9,106 nt of DNA from Deltaproteobacteria bacterium (GTDB taxonomy: Bacteria; Desulfobacterota; Anaeroferrophillalia; Anaeroferrophillales; Tharpellaceae): NCBI GenBank assembly GCA_030640695.1, contig DAOWIX010000081.1, forward strand, positions 1 through 9,106, given 5' to 3'. Under the pieces are notes generated by a model that was not told where the DNA came from, did no database searches, and was given only the letters and a program-made list of their open reading frames with translations. A program made the translations under genes and the position numbers. Below are positions 1 to 6,834 of this stretch, one piece after another (within the stretch, counting starts at the first letter, position 1; the number at the start of each line of letters is the position of its first letter).

Positions 1-246
1 ACTGAGAGGGCAAACAATTTAGGGGATTTTTACCAACGCCATCCCGACCTTGAGGCCATTGCCTTTAACGGGCGCAAGGCCCGCCACTCGTTTACACGCC
101 ATATCCTACGACACGATAGAAAGCTCTGGCAGAACCTTGCCCTGATTGACCTACCCTCAAGCAGTCCAGCCCACGCCGCCCTGCACCCGACGGAAAAATT
201 TAAGCTTTGGCAAAAAAATCTGGCTCCATTCCTAACTCTCACGTGA
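1..246 (+). CDS. DNA-deoxyinosine glycosylase (UDG superfamily), C-terminal part
   Basis: Frame 1 is open from the window edge to TGA at 244-246, giving 81 residues; the start lies outside the window. Visible residues 21-24 are AFNG and 51-59 are LPSSSPAHA, followed by an EKFKLWQ segment at 65-71. The xLPS(S/T)SPAxA motif followed by EK...W is typical of the hypoxanthine-DNA glycosylase branch of the uracil-DNA glycosylase superfamily (Mug/TDG-like fold), where it forms the second active-site loop. Family members are about 160-175 residues, so roughly the last half is present. The expected role is cytosolic base-excision repair of deaminated adenine (hypoxanthine) or uracil in DNA. No terminator hairpin with a T-run follows the stop codon. 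The fold-level call is firm; substrate specificity is inferred. Confidence 0.8.
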   Translation, partial: TERANNLGDFYQRHPDLEAIAFNGRKARHSFTRHILRHDRKLWQNLALIDLPSSSPAHAALHPTEKFKLWQKNLAPFLTLT

Positions 247-296
247 ATGTCTCAAACACTCAAGGCAACCTCAACAATGTAAAGATTAGAGATAAG

Positions 297-368
297 TATT
301 CGGCTTTTCTTAAATGTTGTAACGTCAGGCTCCGTTCTCTTTTCGTAGCGCCTGTCGAGAGGCTTTCG
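297..368. repeat. 72-bp dispersed repeat, inverted copy of 6436-6507
   Basis: This stretch matches the reverse complement of 6436-6507 at 66 of 72 positions with no gaps. It starts with TATTCGGCTT and ends with CGAGAGGCTTTCG; the last 30 bases or so, from the TTCTCTTTTC onward, are identical. Similarity stops abruptly on both sides, and neither the GTCAG heptads nor the GC-rich centre of the larger element at 6243-6562 is present. It therefore looks like a solo or remnant core segment of that element. It ends 45 bp before the transglycosylase ATG, so it occupies the region where a promoter would be expected. The rest of the 247-413 gap shows no clear promoter or terminator. Confidence 0.9.
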
Positions 369-413
369 CACTGCGATTTGTAATTCTCTGCAATTTCCGC
401 TATATTGCGCTTT

Positions 414-1874
414 ATGAAAAAGCGAGAACGCCTCACAACAACCTCTTCAAAAAGCTCCGCTTCCTCTTTCCGCGCCGCTGCGGCGCTGATCTTTATACTA
501 CTTATCTTTCTGTCAGGCTGCGATTTTCTCAACCTGAATGAGCTGTTTAAACCTCTCACTCTCAAAACCGGCACTTTGACCATTGTAACCCGTAACATTC
601 CGACCGCTTACTATCATGGCCCGGAAGGAGAGATGGGATTCGAATACAACATGGCGCGTGCCTTGGCCCAAGATCTTGGACTTAAACTTGAAATTCTGGT
701 TGTCGACTCAATCAGTGAAATGCTGACCGCTATAGCCGAAGGTAGAGCGGATATTGCCGCCGGTGGCCTGACCCGAACCCCGGAAAGAGAGAGACGCTTT
801 ATCTTTGGACCCGATTATTTTACGGTCCAGCAACAACTGGTCTACCGAAAAAATGGCCCTCATCCCCTAAATATTGAAGAGCTGAAAAATTTTGAGCTAG
901 TCGTTCTGGCCCGCAGCAGCTATGAAGAACGCCTGCTTGAACTTAAACAGCAGTGGCCACAACTCAAATGGCGGGCCACCGATGAATTCAGCACCGACCA
1001 GCTCCTTAAAAAGGTCTGGCTTAAAGAGCTGCCCTGCACGGTCGCCGACTCCAACATTCTTGCGGTCAACCGCCGCTATTATCCCGAGCTTGAGATCGCA
1101 TTTCCGATCAGCGACAAACAACCCCTAGCCTGGCTCCTCAACTCTAAGCACCGCAAATTGCAGAAGAAACTGCATAAATGGTTTAAAAAATTTAAAAAAG
1201 AGGGCAATCTTGATACCCTCATCGAGAGTCACTACGGACACGTCACAAACTTTGACTATGTCGACGTTAAGATTTTTTTACGCCGCATCAAAACCCTGCT
1301 CCCCACCTACCAACCCCTCTTTGAAAAGTACGGACAAAAATTTGATCTCCCCTGGACCTTGCTGGCCGCCAAAGCCTACCAGGAGTCTCACTGGAATCCT
1401 CTGGCGACCAGCTCCACCGGAGTCCGCGGCATCATGATGCTGACTAAAATGACAGCCAGCCAACTCGGAATCAAAGACCGCCTGTCAGTTAATGAAAGTA
1501 TCGGTGGGGGAGCCCGCTATTTCCGCCAGCTCCTTGACCGGGTTCCCGAATCTTACCCGGAAAACGATCGCCGCAACGTCGCAATGGCAGCCTACAATGT
1601 CGGCATGGGCCATATTTATGACGCCCGCCAACTGGCCCGATCATTAAAGAAGAACCCCGACCGCTGGTCAACCTTGAAAGAGACATTACCGCTCTTAAGC
1701 CAAAAAAAGTACTATAAAAATTTGAAGCACGGCTATGCCCGTGGCCATGAACCGGTGAGTTATGTCGAAAGAATCAATAATTACCGGAATATTCTGGAGA
1801 AAAAATTAGGGCTTTTAGATAGAGATCATTTTTCATATGACCCGTTACTTATCAGCCACACAGGAGAGCTGTAA
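414..1874 (+). CDS. mltF: Membrane-bound lytic murein transglycosylase F-like lipoprotein
   Basis: The 486-residue product has a basic, Ser/Thr-rich N-region, a hydrophobic stretch (residues 21-33) and a lipobox LSGC with the acylated cysteine at 36, so it is an exported lipoprotein. Residues 51-275 resemble a family 3 periplasmic solute-binding domain (MGFEYNMARALAQDLGL, ADIAAGGLTRTPERERRF). Residues 300-430 are an SLT domain with AYQESHW (catalytic Glu324), GIMMLT at 339-344 and AAYNVGMGH at 392-400. This order and length match MltF (518 aa in E. coli), which cleaves the MurNAc-GlcNAc bond to 1,6-anhydro ends and is modulated through its binding domain. A TTG at 405 is in frame, but ATG 414 gives the normal lipoprotein N-terminus; neither has a clear ribosome binding site. 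A co-oriented histidine kinase gene follows about 100 bp downstream. The symbol is by architecture, not proven orthology. Confidence 0.9.
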   Translation: MKKRERLTTTSSKSSASSFRAAAALIFILLIFLSGCDFLNLNELFKPLTLKTGTLTIVTRNIPTAYYHGPEGEMGFEYNMARALAQDLGLKLEILVVDSISEMLTAIAEGRADIAAGGLTRTPERERRFIFGPDYFTVQQQLVYRKNGPHPLNIEELKNFELVVLARSSYEERLLELKQQWPQLKWRATDEFSTDQLLKKVWLKELPCTVADSNILAVNRRYYPELEIAFPISDKQPLAWLLNSKHRKLQKKLHKWFKKFKKEGNLDTLIESHYGHVTNFDYVDVKIFLRRIKTLLPTYQPLFEKYGQKFDLPWTLLAAKAYQESHWNPLATSSTGVRGIMMLTKMTASQLGIKDRLSVNESIGGGARYFRQLLDRVPESYPENDRRNVAMAAYNVGMGHIYDARQLARSLKKNPDRWSTLKETLPLLSQKKYYKNLKHGYARGHEPVSYVERINNYRNILEKKLGLLDRDHFSYDPLLISHTGEL

Positions 1875-1965
1875 ATCACAAAAAAGGTAGTACCCCATAT
1901 TTACTTCCGCACACAAATATTGTACAGGCTGACTATGCAACCACCCCTACATTACTAATGTTATG

Positions 1966-1972
1966 AGGCAGG
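1966..1972 (+). promoter_or_regulatory. Probable ribosome binding site deciding the kinase start
   Basis: AGGCAGG lies 8 bp before ATG 1981. The in-frame ATG at 1963 has no purine-rich stretch in front of it. This favours initiation at 1981, giving MDWQIIFNAISDP, a usual way for a soluble PAS kinase to begin. Confidence 0.45.
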
Positions 1973-1980
1973 CTATAGCT

Positions 1981-4200
1981 ATGGACTGGCAAATCATTTT
2001 TAACGCTATTAGTGACCCGGCGATGATTCTCGACCTTAATCATCGCATTCTTGAGGCCAATGAAAAAACCAGCGCTATAACCGGGATTTCGTCCACCGAA
2101 ATCACCGGCCGCCTCTGCCATGAGCTATTTCACGGTCAACCAGCCCCGCCAACGGGGTGTCCCTTCAAAACTCTGTTGACCACTAAAAAACCTCAAAGCT
2201 ACGCCATTGCCATAGAGACTCTCGACAAGGTTTATATGGTTTCTATCTCCCCGCTTTTCGATGCCGCCGGAAAAATAGAGAAGGTTCTTCATATCGCCCG
2301 CGACATCACCGAACAGCGGCAGGCGGAAACTGCATTACAAGAGAGTGAAAAGCGTTTTCGGGTTCTTATCGAGCAACTCCCGGCTATTATCTATACTGCT
2401 GAAATTAATAGCAACAGCACGACAACCTATATAAGCCCTCAAGTTTATGACATTCTGGGCTTCACCCCGAAAGAGTGCCTGAAAAATCCCGATCTTTGGG
2501 AACAACAACTGCACCCCGATGATCGCAACCGGGTTCTCTTGGAAGTTGCAAATAGCCATAAAAGCGGCGAACCCTTCTTCTCTCAATATCGGATGCTGAA
2601 CAAATCGGGCCGGGAGGTCTGGTTTAAGGATCGCGCGATTATTGTCAAAGGCGATGCCGGAAAGCCCTCACATCTACAAGGTCTCATGCTTGACCGCACC
2701 CAACAGATACTGGCCGATCAAAAAGCTGCTCAAAGTGAAAGAAAATTTCGCGCCATGATGGAGGCGATGAGTGACCCCGTCTATATCTGTTCGGCTGAAT
2801 ATCGCGTCGAATACATGAATCCGGCAATAATCAAGATGGTGGGCCGCGATGCTACGGGTGAATTCTGCTACAAAGCCCTCTATGATTTTGAGAAGCCCTG
2901 TCCATGGTGCGAAAAAGGGGATGCTCTTAACGGCCACAAGTTTGAAACGGAAATCACCAACCCCAAAGACCAACGCACCTATCTGGTCACCTCTTCACTG
3001 CTGCAAAATGATGACAATTCCGTCTCAAACATGATTGTTTTTCGCGATACGACTGAAAAAGAGCGCCTCGCAAAAGAGCTTTTGAAAATCAGGAAACTGG
3101 AATCAATCGGGGTTCTGGCCGGAGGCATCGCCCATGATTTCAACAATATCCTGGCAGCCATCCTCGGCAACCTCTCCCTGGCATTGGAATTATCGGAATC
3201 AGGTGATGAAATCTATGAACTCCTCAAGGAGTCTGAAAAAGCCTCACTCCGGGCCAAAACCCTGACCCTGCAGCTTCTAACCTTTGCTACAGGAGGTGAT
3301 CCGATCAAAAAAATCACCTCAATAGAAGAGGTTCTCAGGGATTCGGCCATTTTCGCCCTGCGGGACAAGAAGATTCGCTGTAATTTTTCCTTTGCCGAAA
3401 AACTTAAAACCGTGGCCATAGATAACGGACAGATCAGCCAGGTTATTCAGAACCTCCTCATCAATGCCTCACAAGCTATGCCGAACGGCGGTTTGGTGAT
3501 AATCGAGGGCCGTAACTGCGATGGCCACATAAATCCCTATACCGGCCAAAGCAAAGATTACATCGAAATCAAAGTCAAGGATCAAGGTATCGGTATTCCC
3601 CGGGAACTGCTCGAACAAATTTTTGACCCCTATTTCACCACCAAACAGCAGGGCAGCGGTCTCGGTCTGGCAATTGCCCACTCGATTATCGCCAAGCATG
3701 ACGGCCATATTAAAGTTGACTCCGAACCCGGGCAAGGGACTGAATTTTCGATCTACCTGCCAGTCTGCAAAGAGAGCTCTGCGACAGCCGATGCGGTTGC
3801 AGAGCCAACCTTAAAGAGGATACCAAAACGCATCATGATTATGGATGATGAGAAGATGATTCGAACTCTGGTGGTCAGGATATTGTCCCGCAAAGGTTAC
3901 GAGGTAGTCGAGGCCACAGATGGTAGTGAAGCTATCAAACTCTACCAGGAGGCAGGAAAGAGTAATAAGCCGATTGATCTGGTAATTATGGATCTGACCA
4001 TCCCCGGCGGTATGGGCGGGGCTGATACAATCGGCAAAATTCTCGAGCTTGACCCGCAAGCCCGGGCCATGATCAGTAGCGGCTACGCCAATGATCCGGT
4101 CATGGCCAACTATCAAAAATATGGATTTATGGCCGCCCTCAGCAAACCCTTCCAAATACGAGAACTGGTTGCAACGATGGATGAGGTTTTCAATCAGTAG
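1981..4200 (+). CDS. Hybrid sensor histidine kinase, PAS-PAS-PAS-HisKA-HATPase-REC
   Basis: The 739-residue product (745 if started at ATG 1963) has no signal peptide or membrane segment, so it senses in the cytoplasm. PAS domains lie at about 1-115, 125-245 (PAS_3-like, with HPDDR) and 255-365. HisKA carries LAGGIAHDFNN with phospho-acceptor His385. The ATPase has an N-box NLLINASQ near 491-498, G1 DQGIGIP near 534-540, and GSGLGLAIAHSI. The C-terminal receiver (about 617-735) has MDDEK, VIMDLTIPGGMGG with Asp671, and a late SKPF lysine. The single attached receiver and absence of an output domain suggest phosphorelay to an unseen partner. PAS1 has Cys46 and Cys60 (CHELFHG...GCP); PAS3 has Cys296 and CPWC at 307-310, which may bind a ligand or metal or sense redox. 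The signal is unknown. The gene follows mltF on the same strand and its stop overlaps the convergent KS-like gene by 7 bp. Confidence 0.93.
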   Translation: MDWQIIFNAISDPAMILDLNHRILEANEKTSAITGISSTEITGRLCHELFHGQPAPPTGCPFKTLLTTKKPQSYAIAIETLDKVYMVSISPLFDAAGKIEKVLHIARDITEQRQAETALQESEKRFRVLIEQLPAIIYTAEINSNSTTTYISPQVYDILGFTPKECLKNPDLWEQQLHPDDRNRVLLEVANSHKSGEPFFSQYRMLNKSGREVWFKDRAIIVKGDAGKPSHLQGLMLDRTQQILADQKAAQSERKFRAMMEAMSDPVYICSAEYRVEYMNPAIIKMVGRDATGEFCYKALYDFEKPCPWCEKGDALNGHKFETEITNPKDQRTYLVTSSLLQNDDNSVSNMIVFRDTTEKERLAKELLKIRKLESIGVLAGGIAHDFNNILAAILGNLSLALELSESGDEIYELLKESEKASLRAKTLTLQLLTFATGGDPIKKITSIEEVLRDSAIFALRDKKIRCNFSFAEKLKTVAIDNGQISQVIQNLLINASQAMPNGGLVIIEGRNCDGHINPYTGQSKDYIEIKVKDQGIGIPRELLEQIFDPYFTTKQQGSGLGLAIAHSIIAKHDGHIKVDSEPGQGTEFSIYLPVCKESSATADAVAEPTLKRIPKRIMIMDDEKMIRTLVVRILSRKGYEVVEATDGSEAIKLYQEAGKSNKPIDLVIMDLTIPGGMGGADTIGKILELDPQARAMISSGYANDPVMANYQKYGFMAALSKPFQIRELVATMDEVFNQ

Positions 4201-5087
4201 ATTCTGGCAGTAGATTCTAGAGAAAAGCCGTTATTGTCGACGCTCATAACCATATAACGTTCTTGACTGATATCGATATGGATCAACTTTCCCTGTTCCC
4301 GGGTAAGAAAGCGGTTCAAGACATATAGCGGCAAGGTTTCGTAATAGGCACACGACACCTCGTAAAGGTAACGCTTGCAGCTTTTGTTTAGCGCCATAAC
4401 CTCTACCACTTCGTCATCAGAGAAACGGCTTGAAAAAGCCAGAAAGGTTCCCGCTTCTACAGACGACAAGAGTCGATGTAACTGCACTTTATCCAGGGCT
4501 TTGGGTTCCATCGCAAATGAGGCAATCGCGCCTTTGACCTCACCATCAATCAACATCCAGTTGCTCCCCTCACCCAAAACAGTCGTTTCGTCGACCCCTA
4601 AAAGTTTCCTGGCCAACTCCGGCTTTGGAATCCACTCATCAACGCCGCCGACAAGTATCGCTTTTTCTCTCCTTAAGTTTATATCGTTTTGGGCCAGGAG
4701 CATGGTCATCTGAACCGGAAAATGGTGGTCTTGTAAAAAAAGATTCTTACCGTTGAGTCCAAGATGACTGACCACATAGAAACCGGCCGTATTACTCGAA
4801 AGATTGACAAAATCGACCGGCTTTGAGAGCCTCTTCTCAAAATAACGCTGCCGACGCACCCGGTCGAAGACCATCATATCGCCTTGCCCCGAAGTCATAT
4901 AAAGCGCTGTCTGAGAAGCTGGTTCTGACTCGGCTACGGCTTTATGGGCCCCAATAATTGCCAGCTGGATAAAGTGATCGATTCTGCGATAGAGCTTTCC
5001 GCTTAAGGCTTTAAGTTCACTCTTTAGATCGGTGGGTTGATTGTCAGGAATGGTGTTATGGATGCCAATAGCGTGGATATAGATCAT
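4194..5087 (-). CDS. Degenerate beta-ketoacyl synthase-like protein (chain-length-factor-like)
   Basis: The 297-residue product resembles a ketosynthase thiolase-fold core: SSNTAGFYVVSHLGLNGKN at 97-115 and AILVGGVDEW further on correspond to the segments around the nucleophile elbow of true KSs. Where a KS has TACTSS, this protein has QDHHFP at 119-124, putting His122 at the catalytic cysteine position. No HGT or GHTxG histidine motif follows, and it is about 80 residues shorter than its neighbour. It therefore cannot condense acyl chains in the usual way. By analogy with chain-length factors of type II polyketide and aryl-polyene systems, it may pair with the preceding KS and shape the product pocket; that is inference. 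Its ATG overlaps the KS stop (ATGA), favouring coupled translation and fixed stoichiometry. It is the last gene of the operon; no intrinsic terminator is visible after it. A lone inactive KS homologue of other function is the alternative. Confidence 0.75.
   Translation of the reverse strand: MIYIHAIGIHNTIPDNQPTDLKSELKALSGKLYRRIDHFIQLAIIGAHKAVAESEPASQTALYMTSGQGDMMVFDRVRRQRYFEKRLSKPVDFVNLSSNTAGFYVVSHLGLNGKNLFLQDHHFPVQMTMLLAQNDINLRREKAILVGGVDEWIPKPELARKLLGVDETTVLGEGSNWMLIDGEVKGAIASFAMEPKALDKVQLHRLLSSVEAGTFLAFSSRFSDDEVVEVMALNKSCKRYLYEVSCAYYETLPLYVLNRFLTREQGKLIHIDISQERYMVMSVDNNGFSLESTARIY
4195..4220. repeat. Two-copy 13-bp tandem duplication at the convergent stop codons
   Basis: CAGTAGATTCTGG (4195-4207) is followed directly by CAGTAGATTCTAG (4208-4220), differing at one base. 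The first copy holds the kinase TAG and most of the KS-like TGA on the other strand. The duplication encodes the last residues of the KS-like protein (ESTARIY) and lies just past the kinase stop. Confidence 0.8.
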
Positions 5088-6226
5088 CGGGCCGTTTTCT
5101 CAATCACGAATGATGTGTTGTTGCCGCCGAAACCGAAATAGTTGAGCATGAAATGCCCTGAAGTTACCGGCATAATTTGACTAAGCGGCGCACTGGAAAA
5201 CTCGCTATCGAGAGTTTCGAAATTGATCGATGCCGGGATGAATCCGGCATCGACACTCTCCATCAGCAACAAAAGCTCTGCCACCCCGCAACCACCAAGC
5301 GTATGGCCGATGTAGGGTTTCAAGGAGAGATACGGCGGCAAAACCTTAAAAATCTGTGCCATCCCGCGCATCTCGGCCTGGTCATTGAGGTCACTGGCCG
5401 TACCATGCGCTTTGACCGCAGTGATTACCTCCGGCTCGATCTCGGCGTCTTCCAAGGCTTCACGCATCACCTCTGCAAGCCCCTCACCACTGGGATTGGC
5501 ACCGGTCACACTAAAAGTTTCGCAGCTACTTTTTCCGCCAAGATAGTGCCAGGAGGACGACATAATATCGTCCCGACTAAGTAGGACGGCACTGACTGCC
5601 TCTCCTAGAACAATGCCGTTGCGATTCTTATCAAAGGGGCGAATCGCTTCTGAGGAGAGCAGTTGCATCATCGCAAACCCTTCGAGGGTCGTCGGTGAGT
5701 AGAGTTCCAAGCCTAAGACCAGTGCGTAATCAATAATAGCCCCTTCCAACATCGAAGCCGCACTCATCAGAGCATTGGCACTGGAGGTGCACGCGGTGTT
5801 ATAGGTTGAAGAGGGGCCATCAAAGCCAAAACGTTGCATCAGGCTCTCTAAATAATTACCGCCACCCACACGTTGACGTTTACATCTCTTAACAAAATCA
5901 TCATCGACACTCTCCTCAATCGGCCACGCCAGAGAGTAGTCAATCGAAGAGGAGCCCAAAAAGAGCCCAACCTTGGCAAGCGAAGCTGGTTTAAGATTGA
6001 GTTTTCCCAGTAAACCGTTGACAACCCGGTCAAGATAACCATCGACAATCGTGGGGTAGCTGAGACGAGGGGTCTCGTCAATACGGTAGTAAGGGTAGGT
6101 TACATCAGCACCACCAACATTAACTGATATCGTTTCAATCTTCGGCCTACCCGTGCGCAGGGCGTTAATTCTTGCAGAGGCATCTCCCAAGGCGCACAAT
6201 AATTCACCGCCGACAATTGTAATCAT
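5084..6226 (-). CDS. Beta-ketoacyl-ACP synthase (KAS I/II type, FabF-like)
   Basis: The 380-residue product has the full condensing-enzyme triad: Cys146 in NTACTSSANAL, His274 in KAHGTASDLND and His308 in KPYIGHTLGGCG. Near the C-terminus lies NYFGFGGNNTSFV, the usual glycine-rich loop. The reaction is decarboxylative Claisen condensation of a malonyl-ACP unit onto an acyl or aryl starter, in the cytosol. It is slightly shorter than FabF (about 410 aa) and has a divergent N-terminal half, so a specialised biosynthetic role is more likely than housekeeping fatty acid synthesis. The ACP upstream and the degenerate KS downstream (4-bp ATGA overlap) give a minimal type II elongation set. AAGAG lies 7 bp upstream of the ATG. 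The start sits 16 bp from the end of the 320-bp palindromic element separating it from the ACP gene. Catalytic class is firm; the substrate is unknown. Confidence 0.93.
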   Translation of the reverse strand: MITIVGGELLCALGDASARINALRTGRPKIETISVNVGGADVTYPYYRIDETPRLSYPTIVDGYLDRVVNGLLGKLNLKPASLAKVGLFLGSSSIDYSLAWPIEESVDDDFVKRCKRQRVGGGNYLESLMQRFGFDGPSSTYNTACTSSANALMSAASMLEGAIIDYALVLGLELYSPTTLEGFAMMQLLSSEAIRPFDKNRNGIVLGEAVSAVLLSRDDIMSSSWHYLGGKSSCETFSVTGANPSGEGLAEVMREALEDAEIEPEVITAVKAHGTASDLNDQAEMRGMAQIFKVLPPYLSLKPYIGHTLGGCGVAELLLLMESVDAGFIPASINFETLDSEFSSAPLSQIMPVTSGHFMLNYFGFGGNNTSFVIEKTAR

Positions 6227-6233
6227 TATTTTA

Positions 6234-6238
6234 CTCTT
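6234..6238 (-). promoter_or_regulatory. Ribosome binding site of the KS gene, outside the repeat
   Basis: On the minus strand AAGAG is followed by a 7-nt spacer (TAAAATA) and the KS ATG. It is separated from the palindromic element by 4 bp, so the element's presence leaves translation initiation intact. Confidence 0.5.
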
Positions 6239-6242
6239 AGTG

Positions 6243-6562
6243 GTCAGTGGTTAGGGGTCAGTCGCCGTAAATATTCGGCATTGAGTCGGCTTTGTTCTCT
6301 TTTCTCCGCTCTTTGGTCTCCGGCTTGGTCATTTCAAGGGGTTACGACCGGGGGAAGGCCGCCCCCTCCCGGTTCTATCGCTCCCTACGGTCGCGCCAGC
6401 CCGGGGCATCCCCCAATCATAACCCCATGAAATAACGAAAGCCTCTCGACAGGCGCTACGAAAAGAGAACAAAGCCTTACGCTGCAACATTTAAGTAAAG
6501 CCGAATATATAGCAGTCGCCAGTAAACCCCTAAAAACTGACGACTGACCACTGGCCACTGAC
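6243..6562. mobile_element. 320-bp imperfect palindromic element, MITE-like, no coding capacity
   Basis: The two halves are inverted copies. Paired blocks from outside in are: GTCAG heptads (6243-6263 with 6535-6562); ATATTCGGC (6271-6279) with GCCGAATAT (6500-6508); GGCTTTGTTCTCTTTTC (6288-6304) with its exact complement (6460-6476); and ATTTCA-GGGGTTA-GA blocks (6331-6360 with 6403-6433). The left half lacks about 20 bp present in the right half. The GC-rich centre (about 6348-6402) contains CGCTCCCTACGGTCGCG and further self-complementary runs. No reading frame of useful length fits, so it is non-autonomous. It fills nearly the whole 6227-6564 gap between ACP and KS; without it these genes would be about 18 bp apart. 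A core segment recurs at 297-368, and the heptad ends recur at 8957-9029. No convincing target-site duplication is visible. Confidence 0.8.
6535..6562 (-). repeat. Heptad array, right end of the palindromic element
   Basis: Read on the minus strand from 6562: GTCAGTG, GCCAGTG, GTCAGTC, GTCAGTT, four exact 7-bp periods. The array begins 2 bp after the ACP TAA. The opposite end (6243-6263, plus strand) reads GTCAGTG, GTTAGGG, GTCAGTC, a more degraded version in inverted orientation. Confidence 0.85.
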
Positions 6563-6564
6563 AT

Positions 6565-6834
6565 TTAACCCGGCTGAATAAAATCTGCCAATTCATTGAT
6601 TGTGGTGACGTGCCGACGAAAGGCTTTACTATCCGGCAGACGGATTCCGAACTGGATCTGCAGGCCCATTAAAACCTGCAAGGCATCGAGTGAATCGAGT
6701 TCGAGACCGCTCGCATCAGAAAAAAGCTGGACGTCGTCATTAATATCTTCGGGCGCGACCTCATCTTTCTCACACTCTTCAATGATCATCTCTTTCAGGC
6801 GCAATTTCAGCGCGTCATCTAAAGAACCTTTCAT
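6565..6834 (-). CDS. Acyl carrier protein (phosphopantetheine-binding)
   Basis: The 89-residue acidic protein contains GLELDSLDALQVL; Ser48 in the DSL motif is the expected attachment site for 4'-phosphopantetheine. The helix preceding it (EDINDDVQLF) and the C-terminal INELADFI helix fit the four-helix ACP fold. It carries the growing acyl chain as a thioester in the cytosol, presumably delivering it to the ketosynthase encoded next. Length is normal for a stand-alone ACP. Its ATG overlaps the permease TGA by 4 bp, and AGAGGA near the end of the permease gene serves as a closely spaced ribosome binding site. The ACP-side gap to KS is occupied by repeat DNA. A holo-ACP synthase or phosphopantetheinyl transferase is not in the window. 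A basic RLPDSKAFRRH segment follows the Ser helix, unlike housekeeping AcpP, suggesting a dedicated carrier. Confidence 0.93.
   Translation of the reverse strand: MKGSLDDALKLRLKEMIIEECEKDEVAPEDINDDVQLFSDASGLELDSLDALQVLMGLQIQFGIRLPDSKAFRRHVTTINELADFIQPG

Noticed and set aside
260..598. A 112-codon open frame on the minus strand across the dispersed repeat and the start of mltF
   Set aside because: Its C-terminal part is simply the translated repeat and its N-terminal part is antisense to the MltF lipoprotein signal and domain; no protein-family features are visible.
1875..1980. Promoter between mltF and the kinase gene
   Set aside because: AT-rich stretches are present, but no pair of -35/-10-like hexamers with 16-18 bp spacing stood out.
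5177..5584. A 135-codon plus-strand open frame inside the KS gene
   Set aside because: It is antisense to conserved catalytic KS sequence and its translation has no recognisable domain; the KS motifs fully explain the region.
6243..6562. Insertion sequence with a transposase
   Set aside because: No open frame of sufficient length and no transposase motif exist inside; only a non-autonomous element is supportable.
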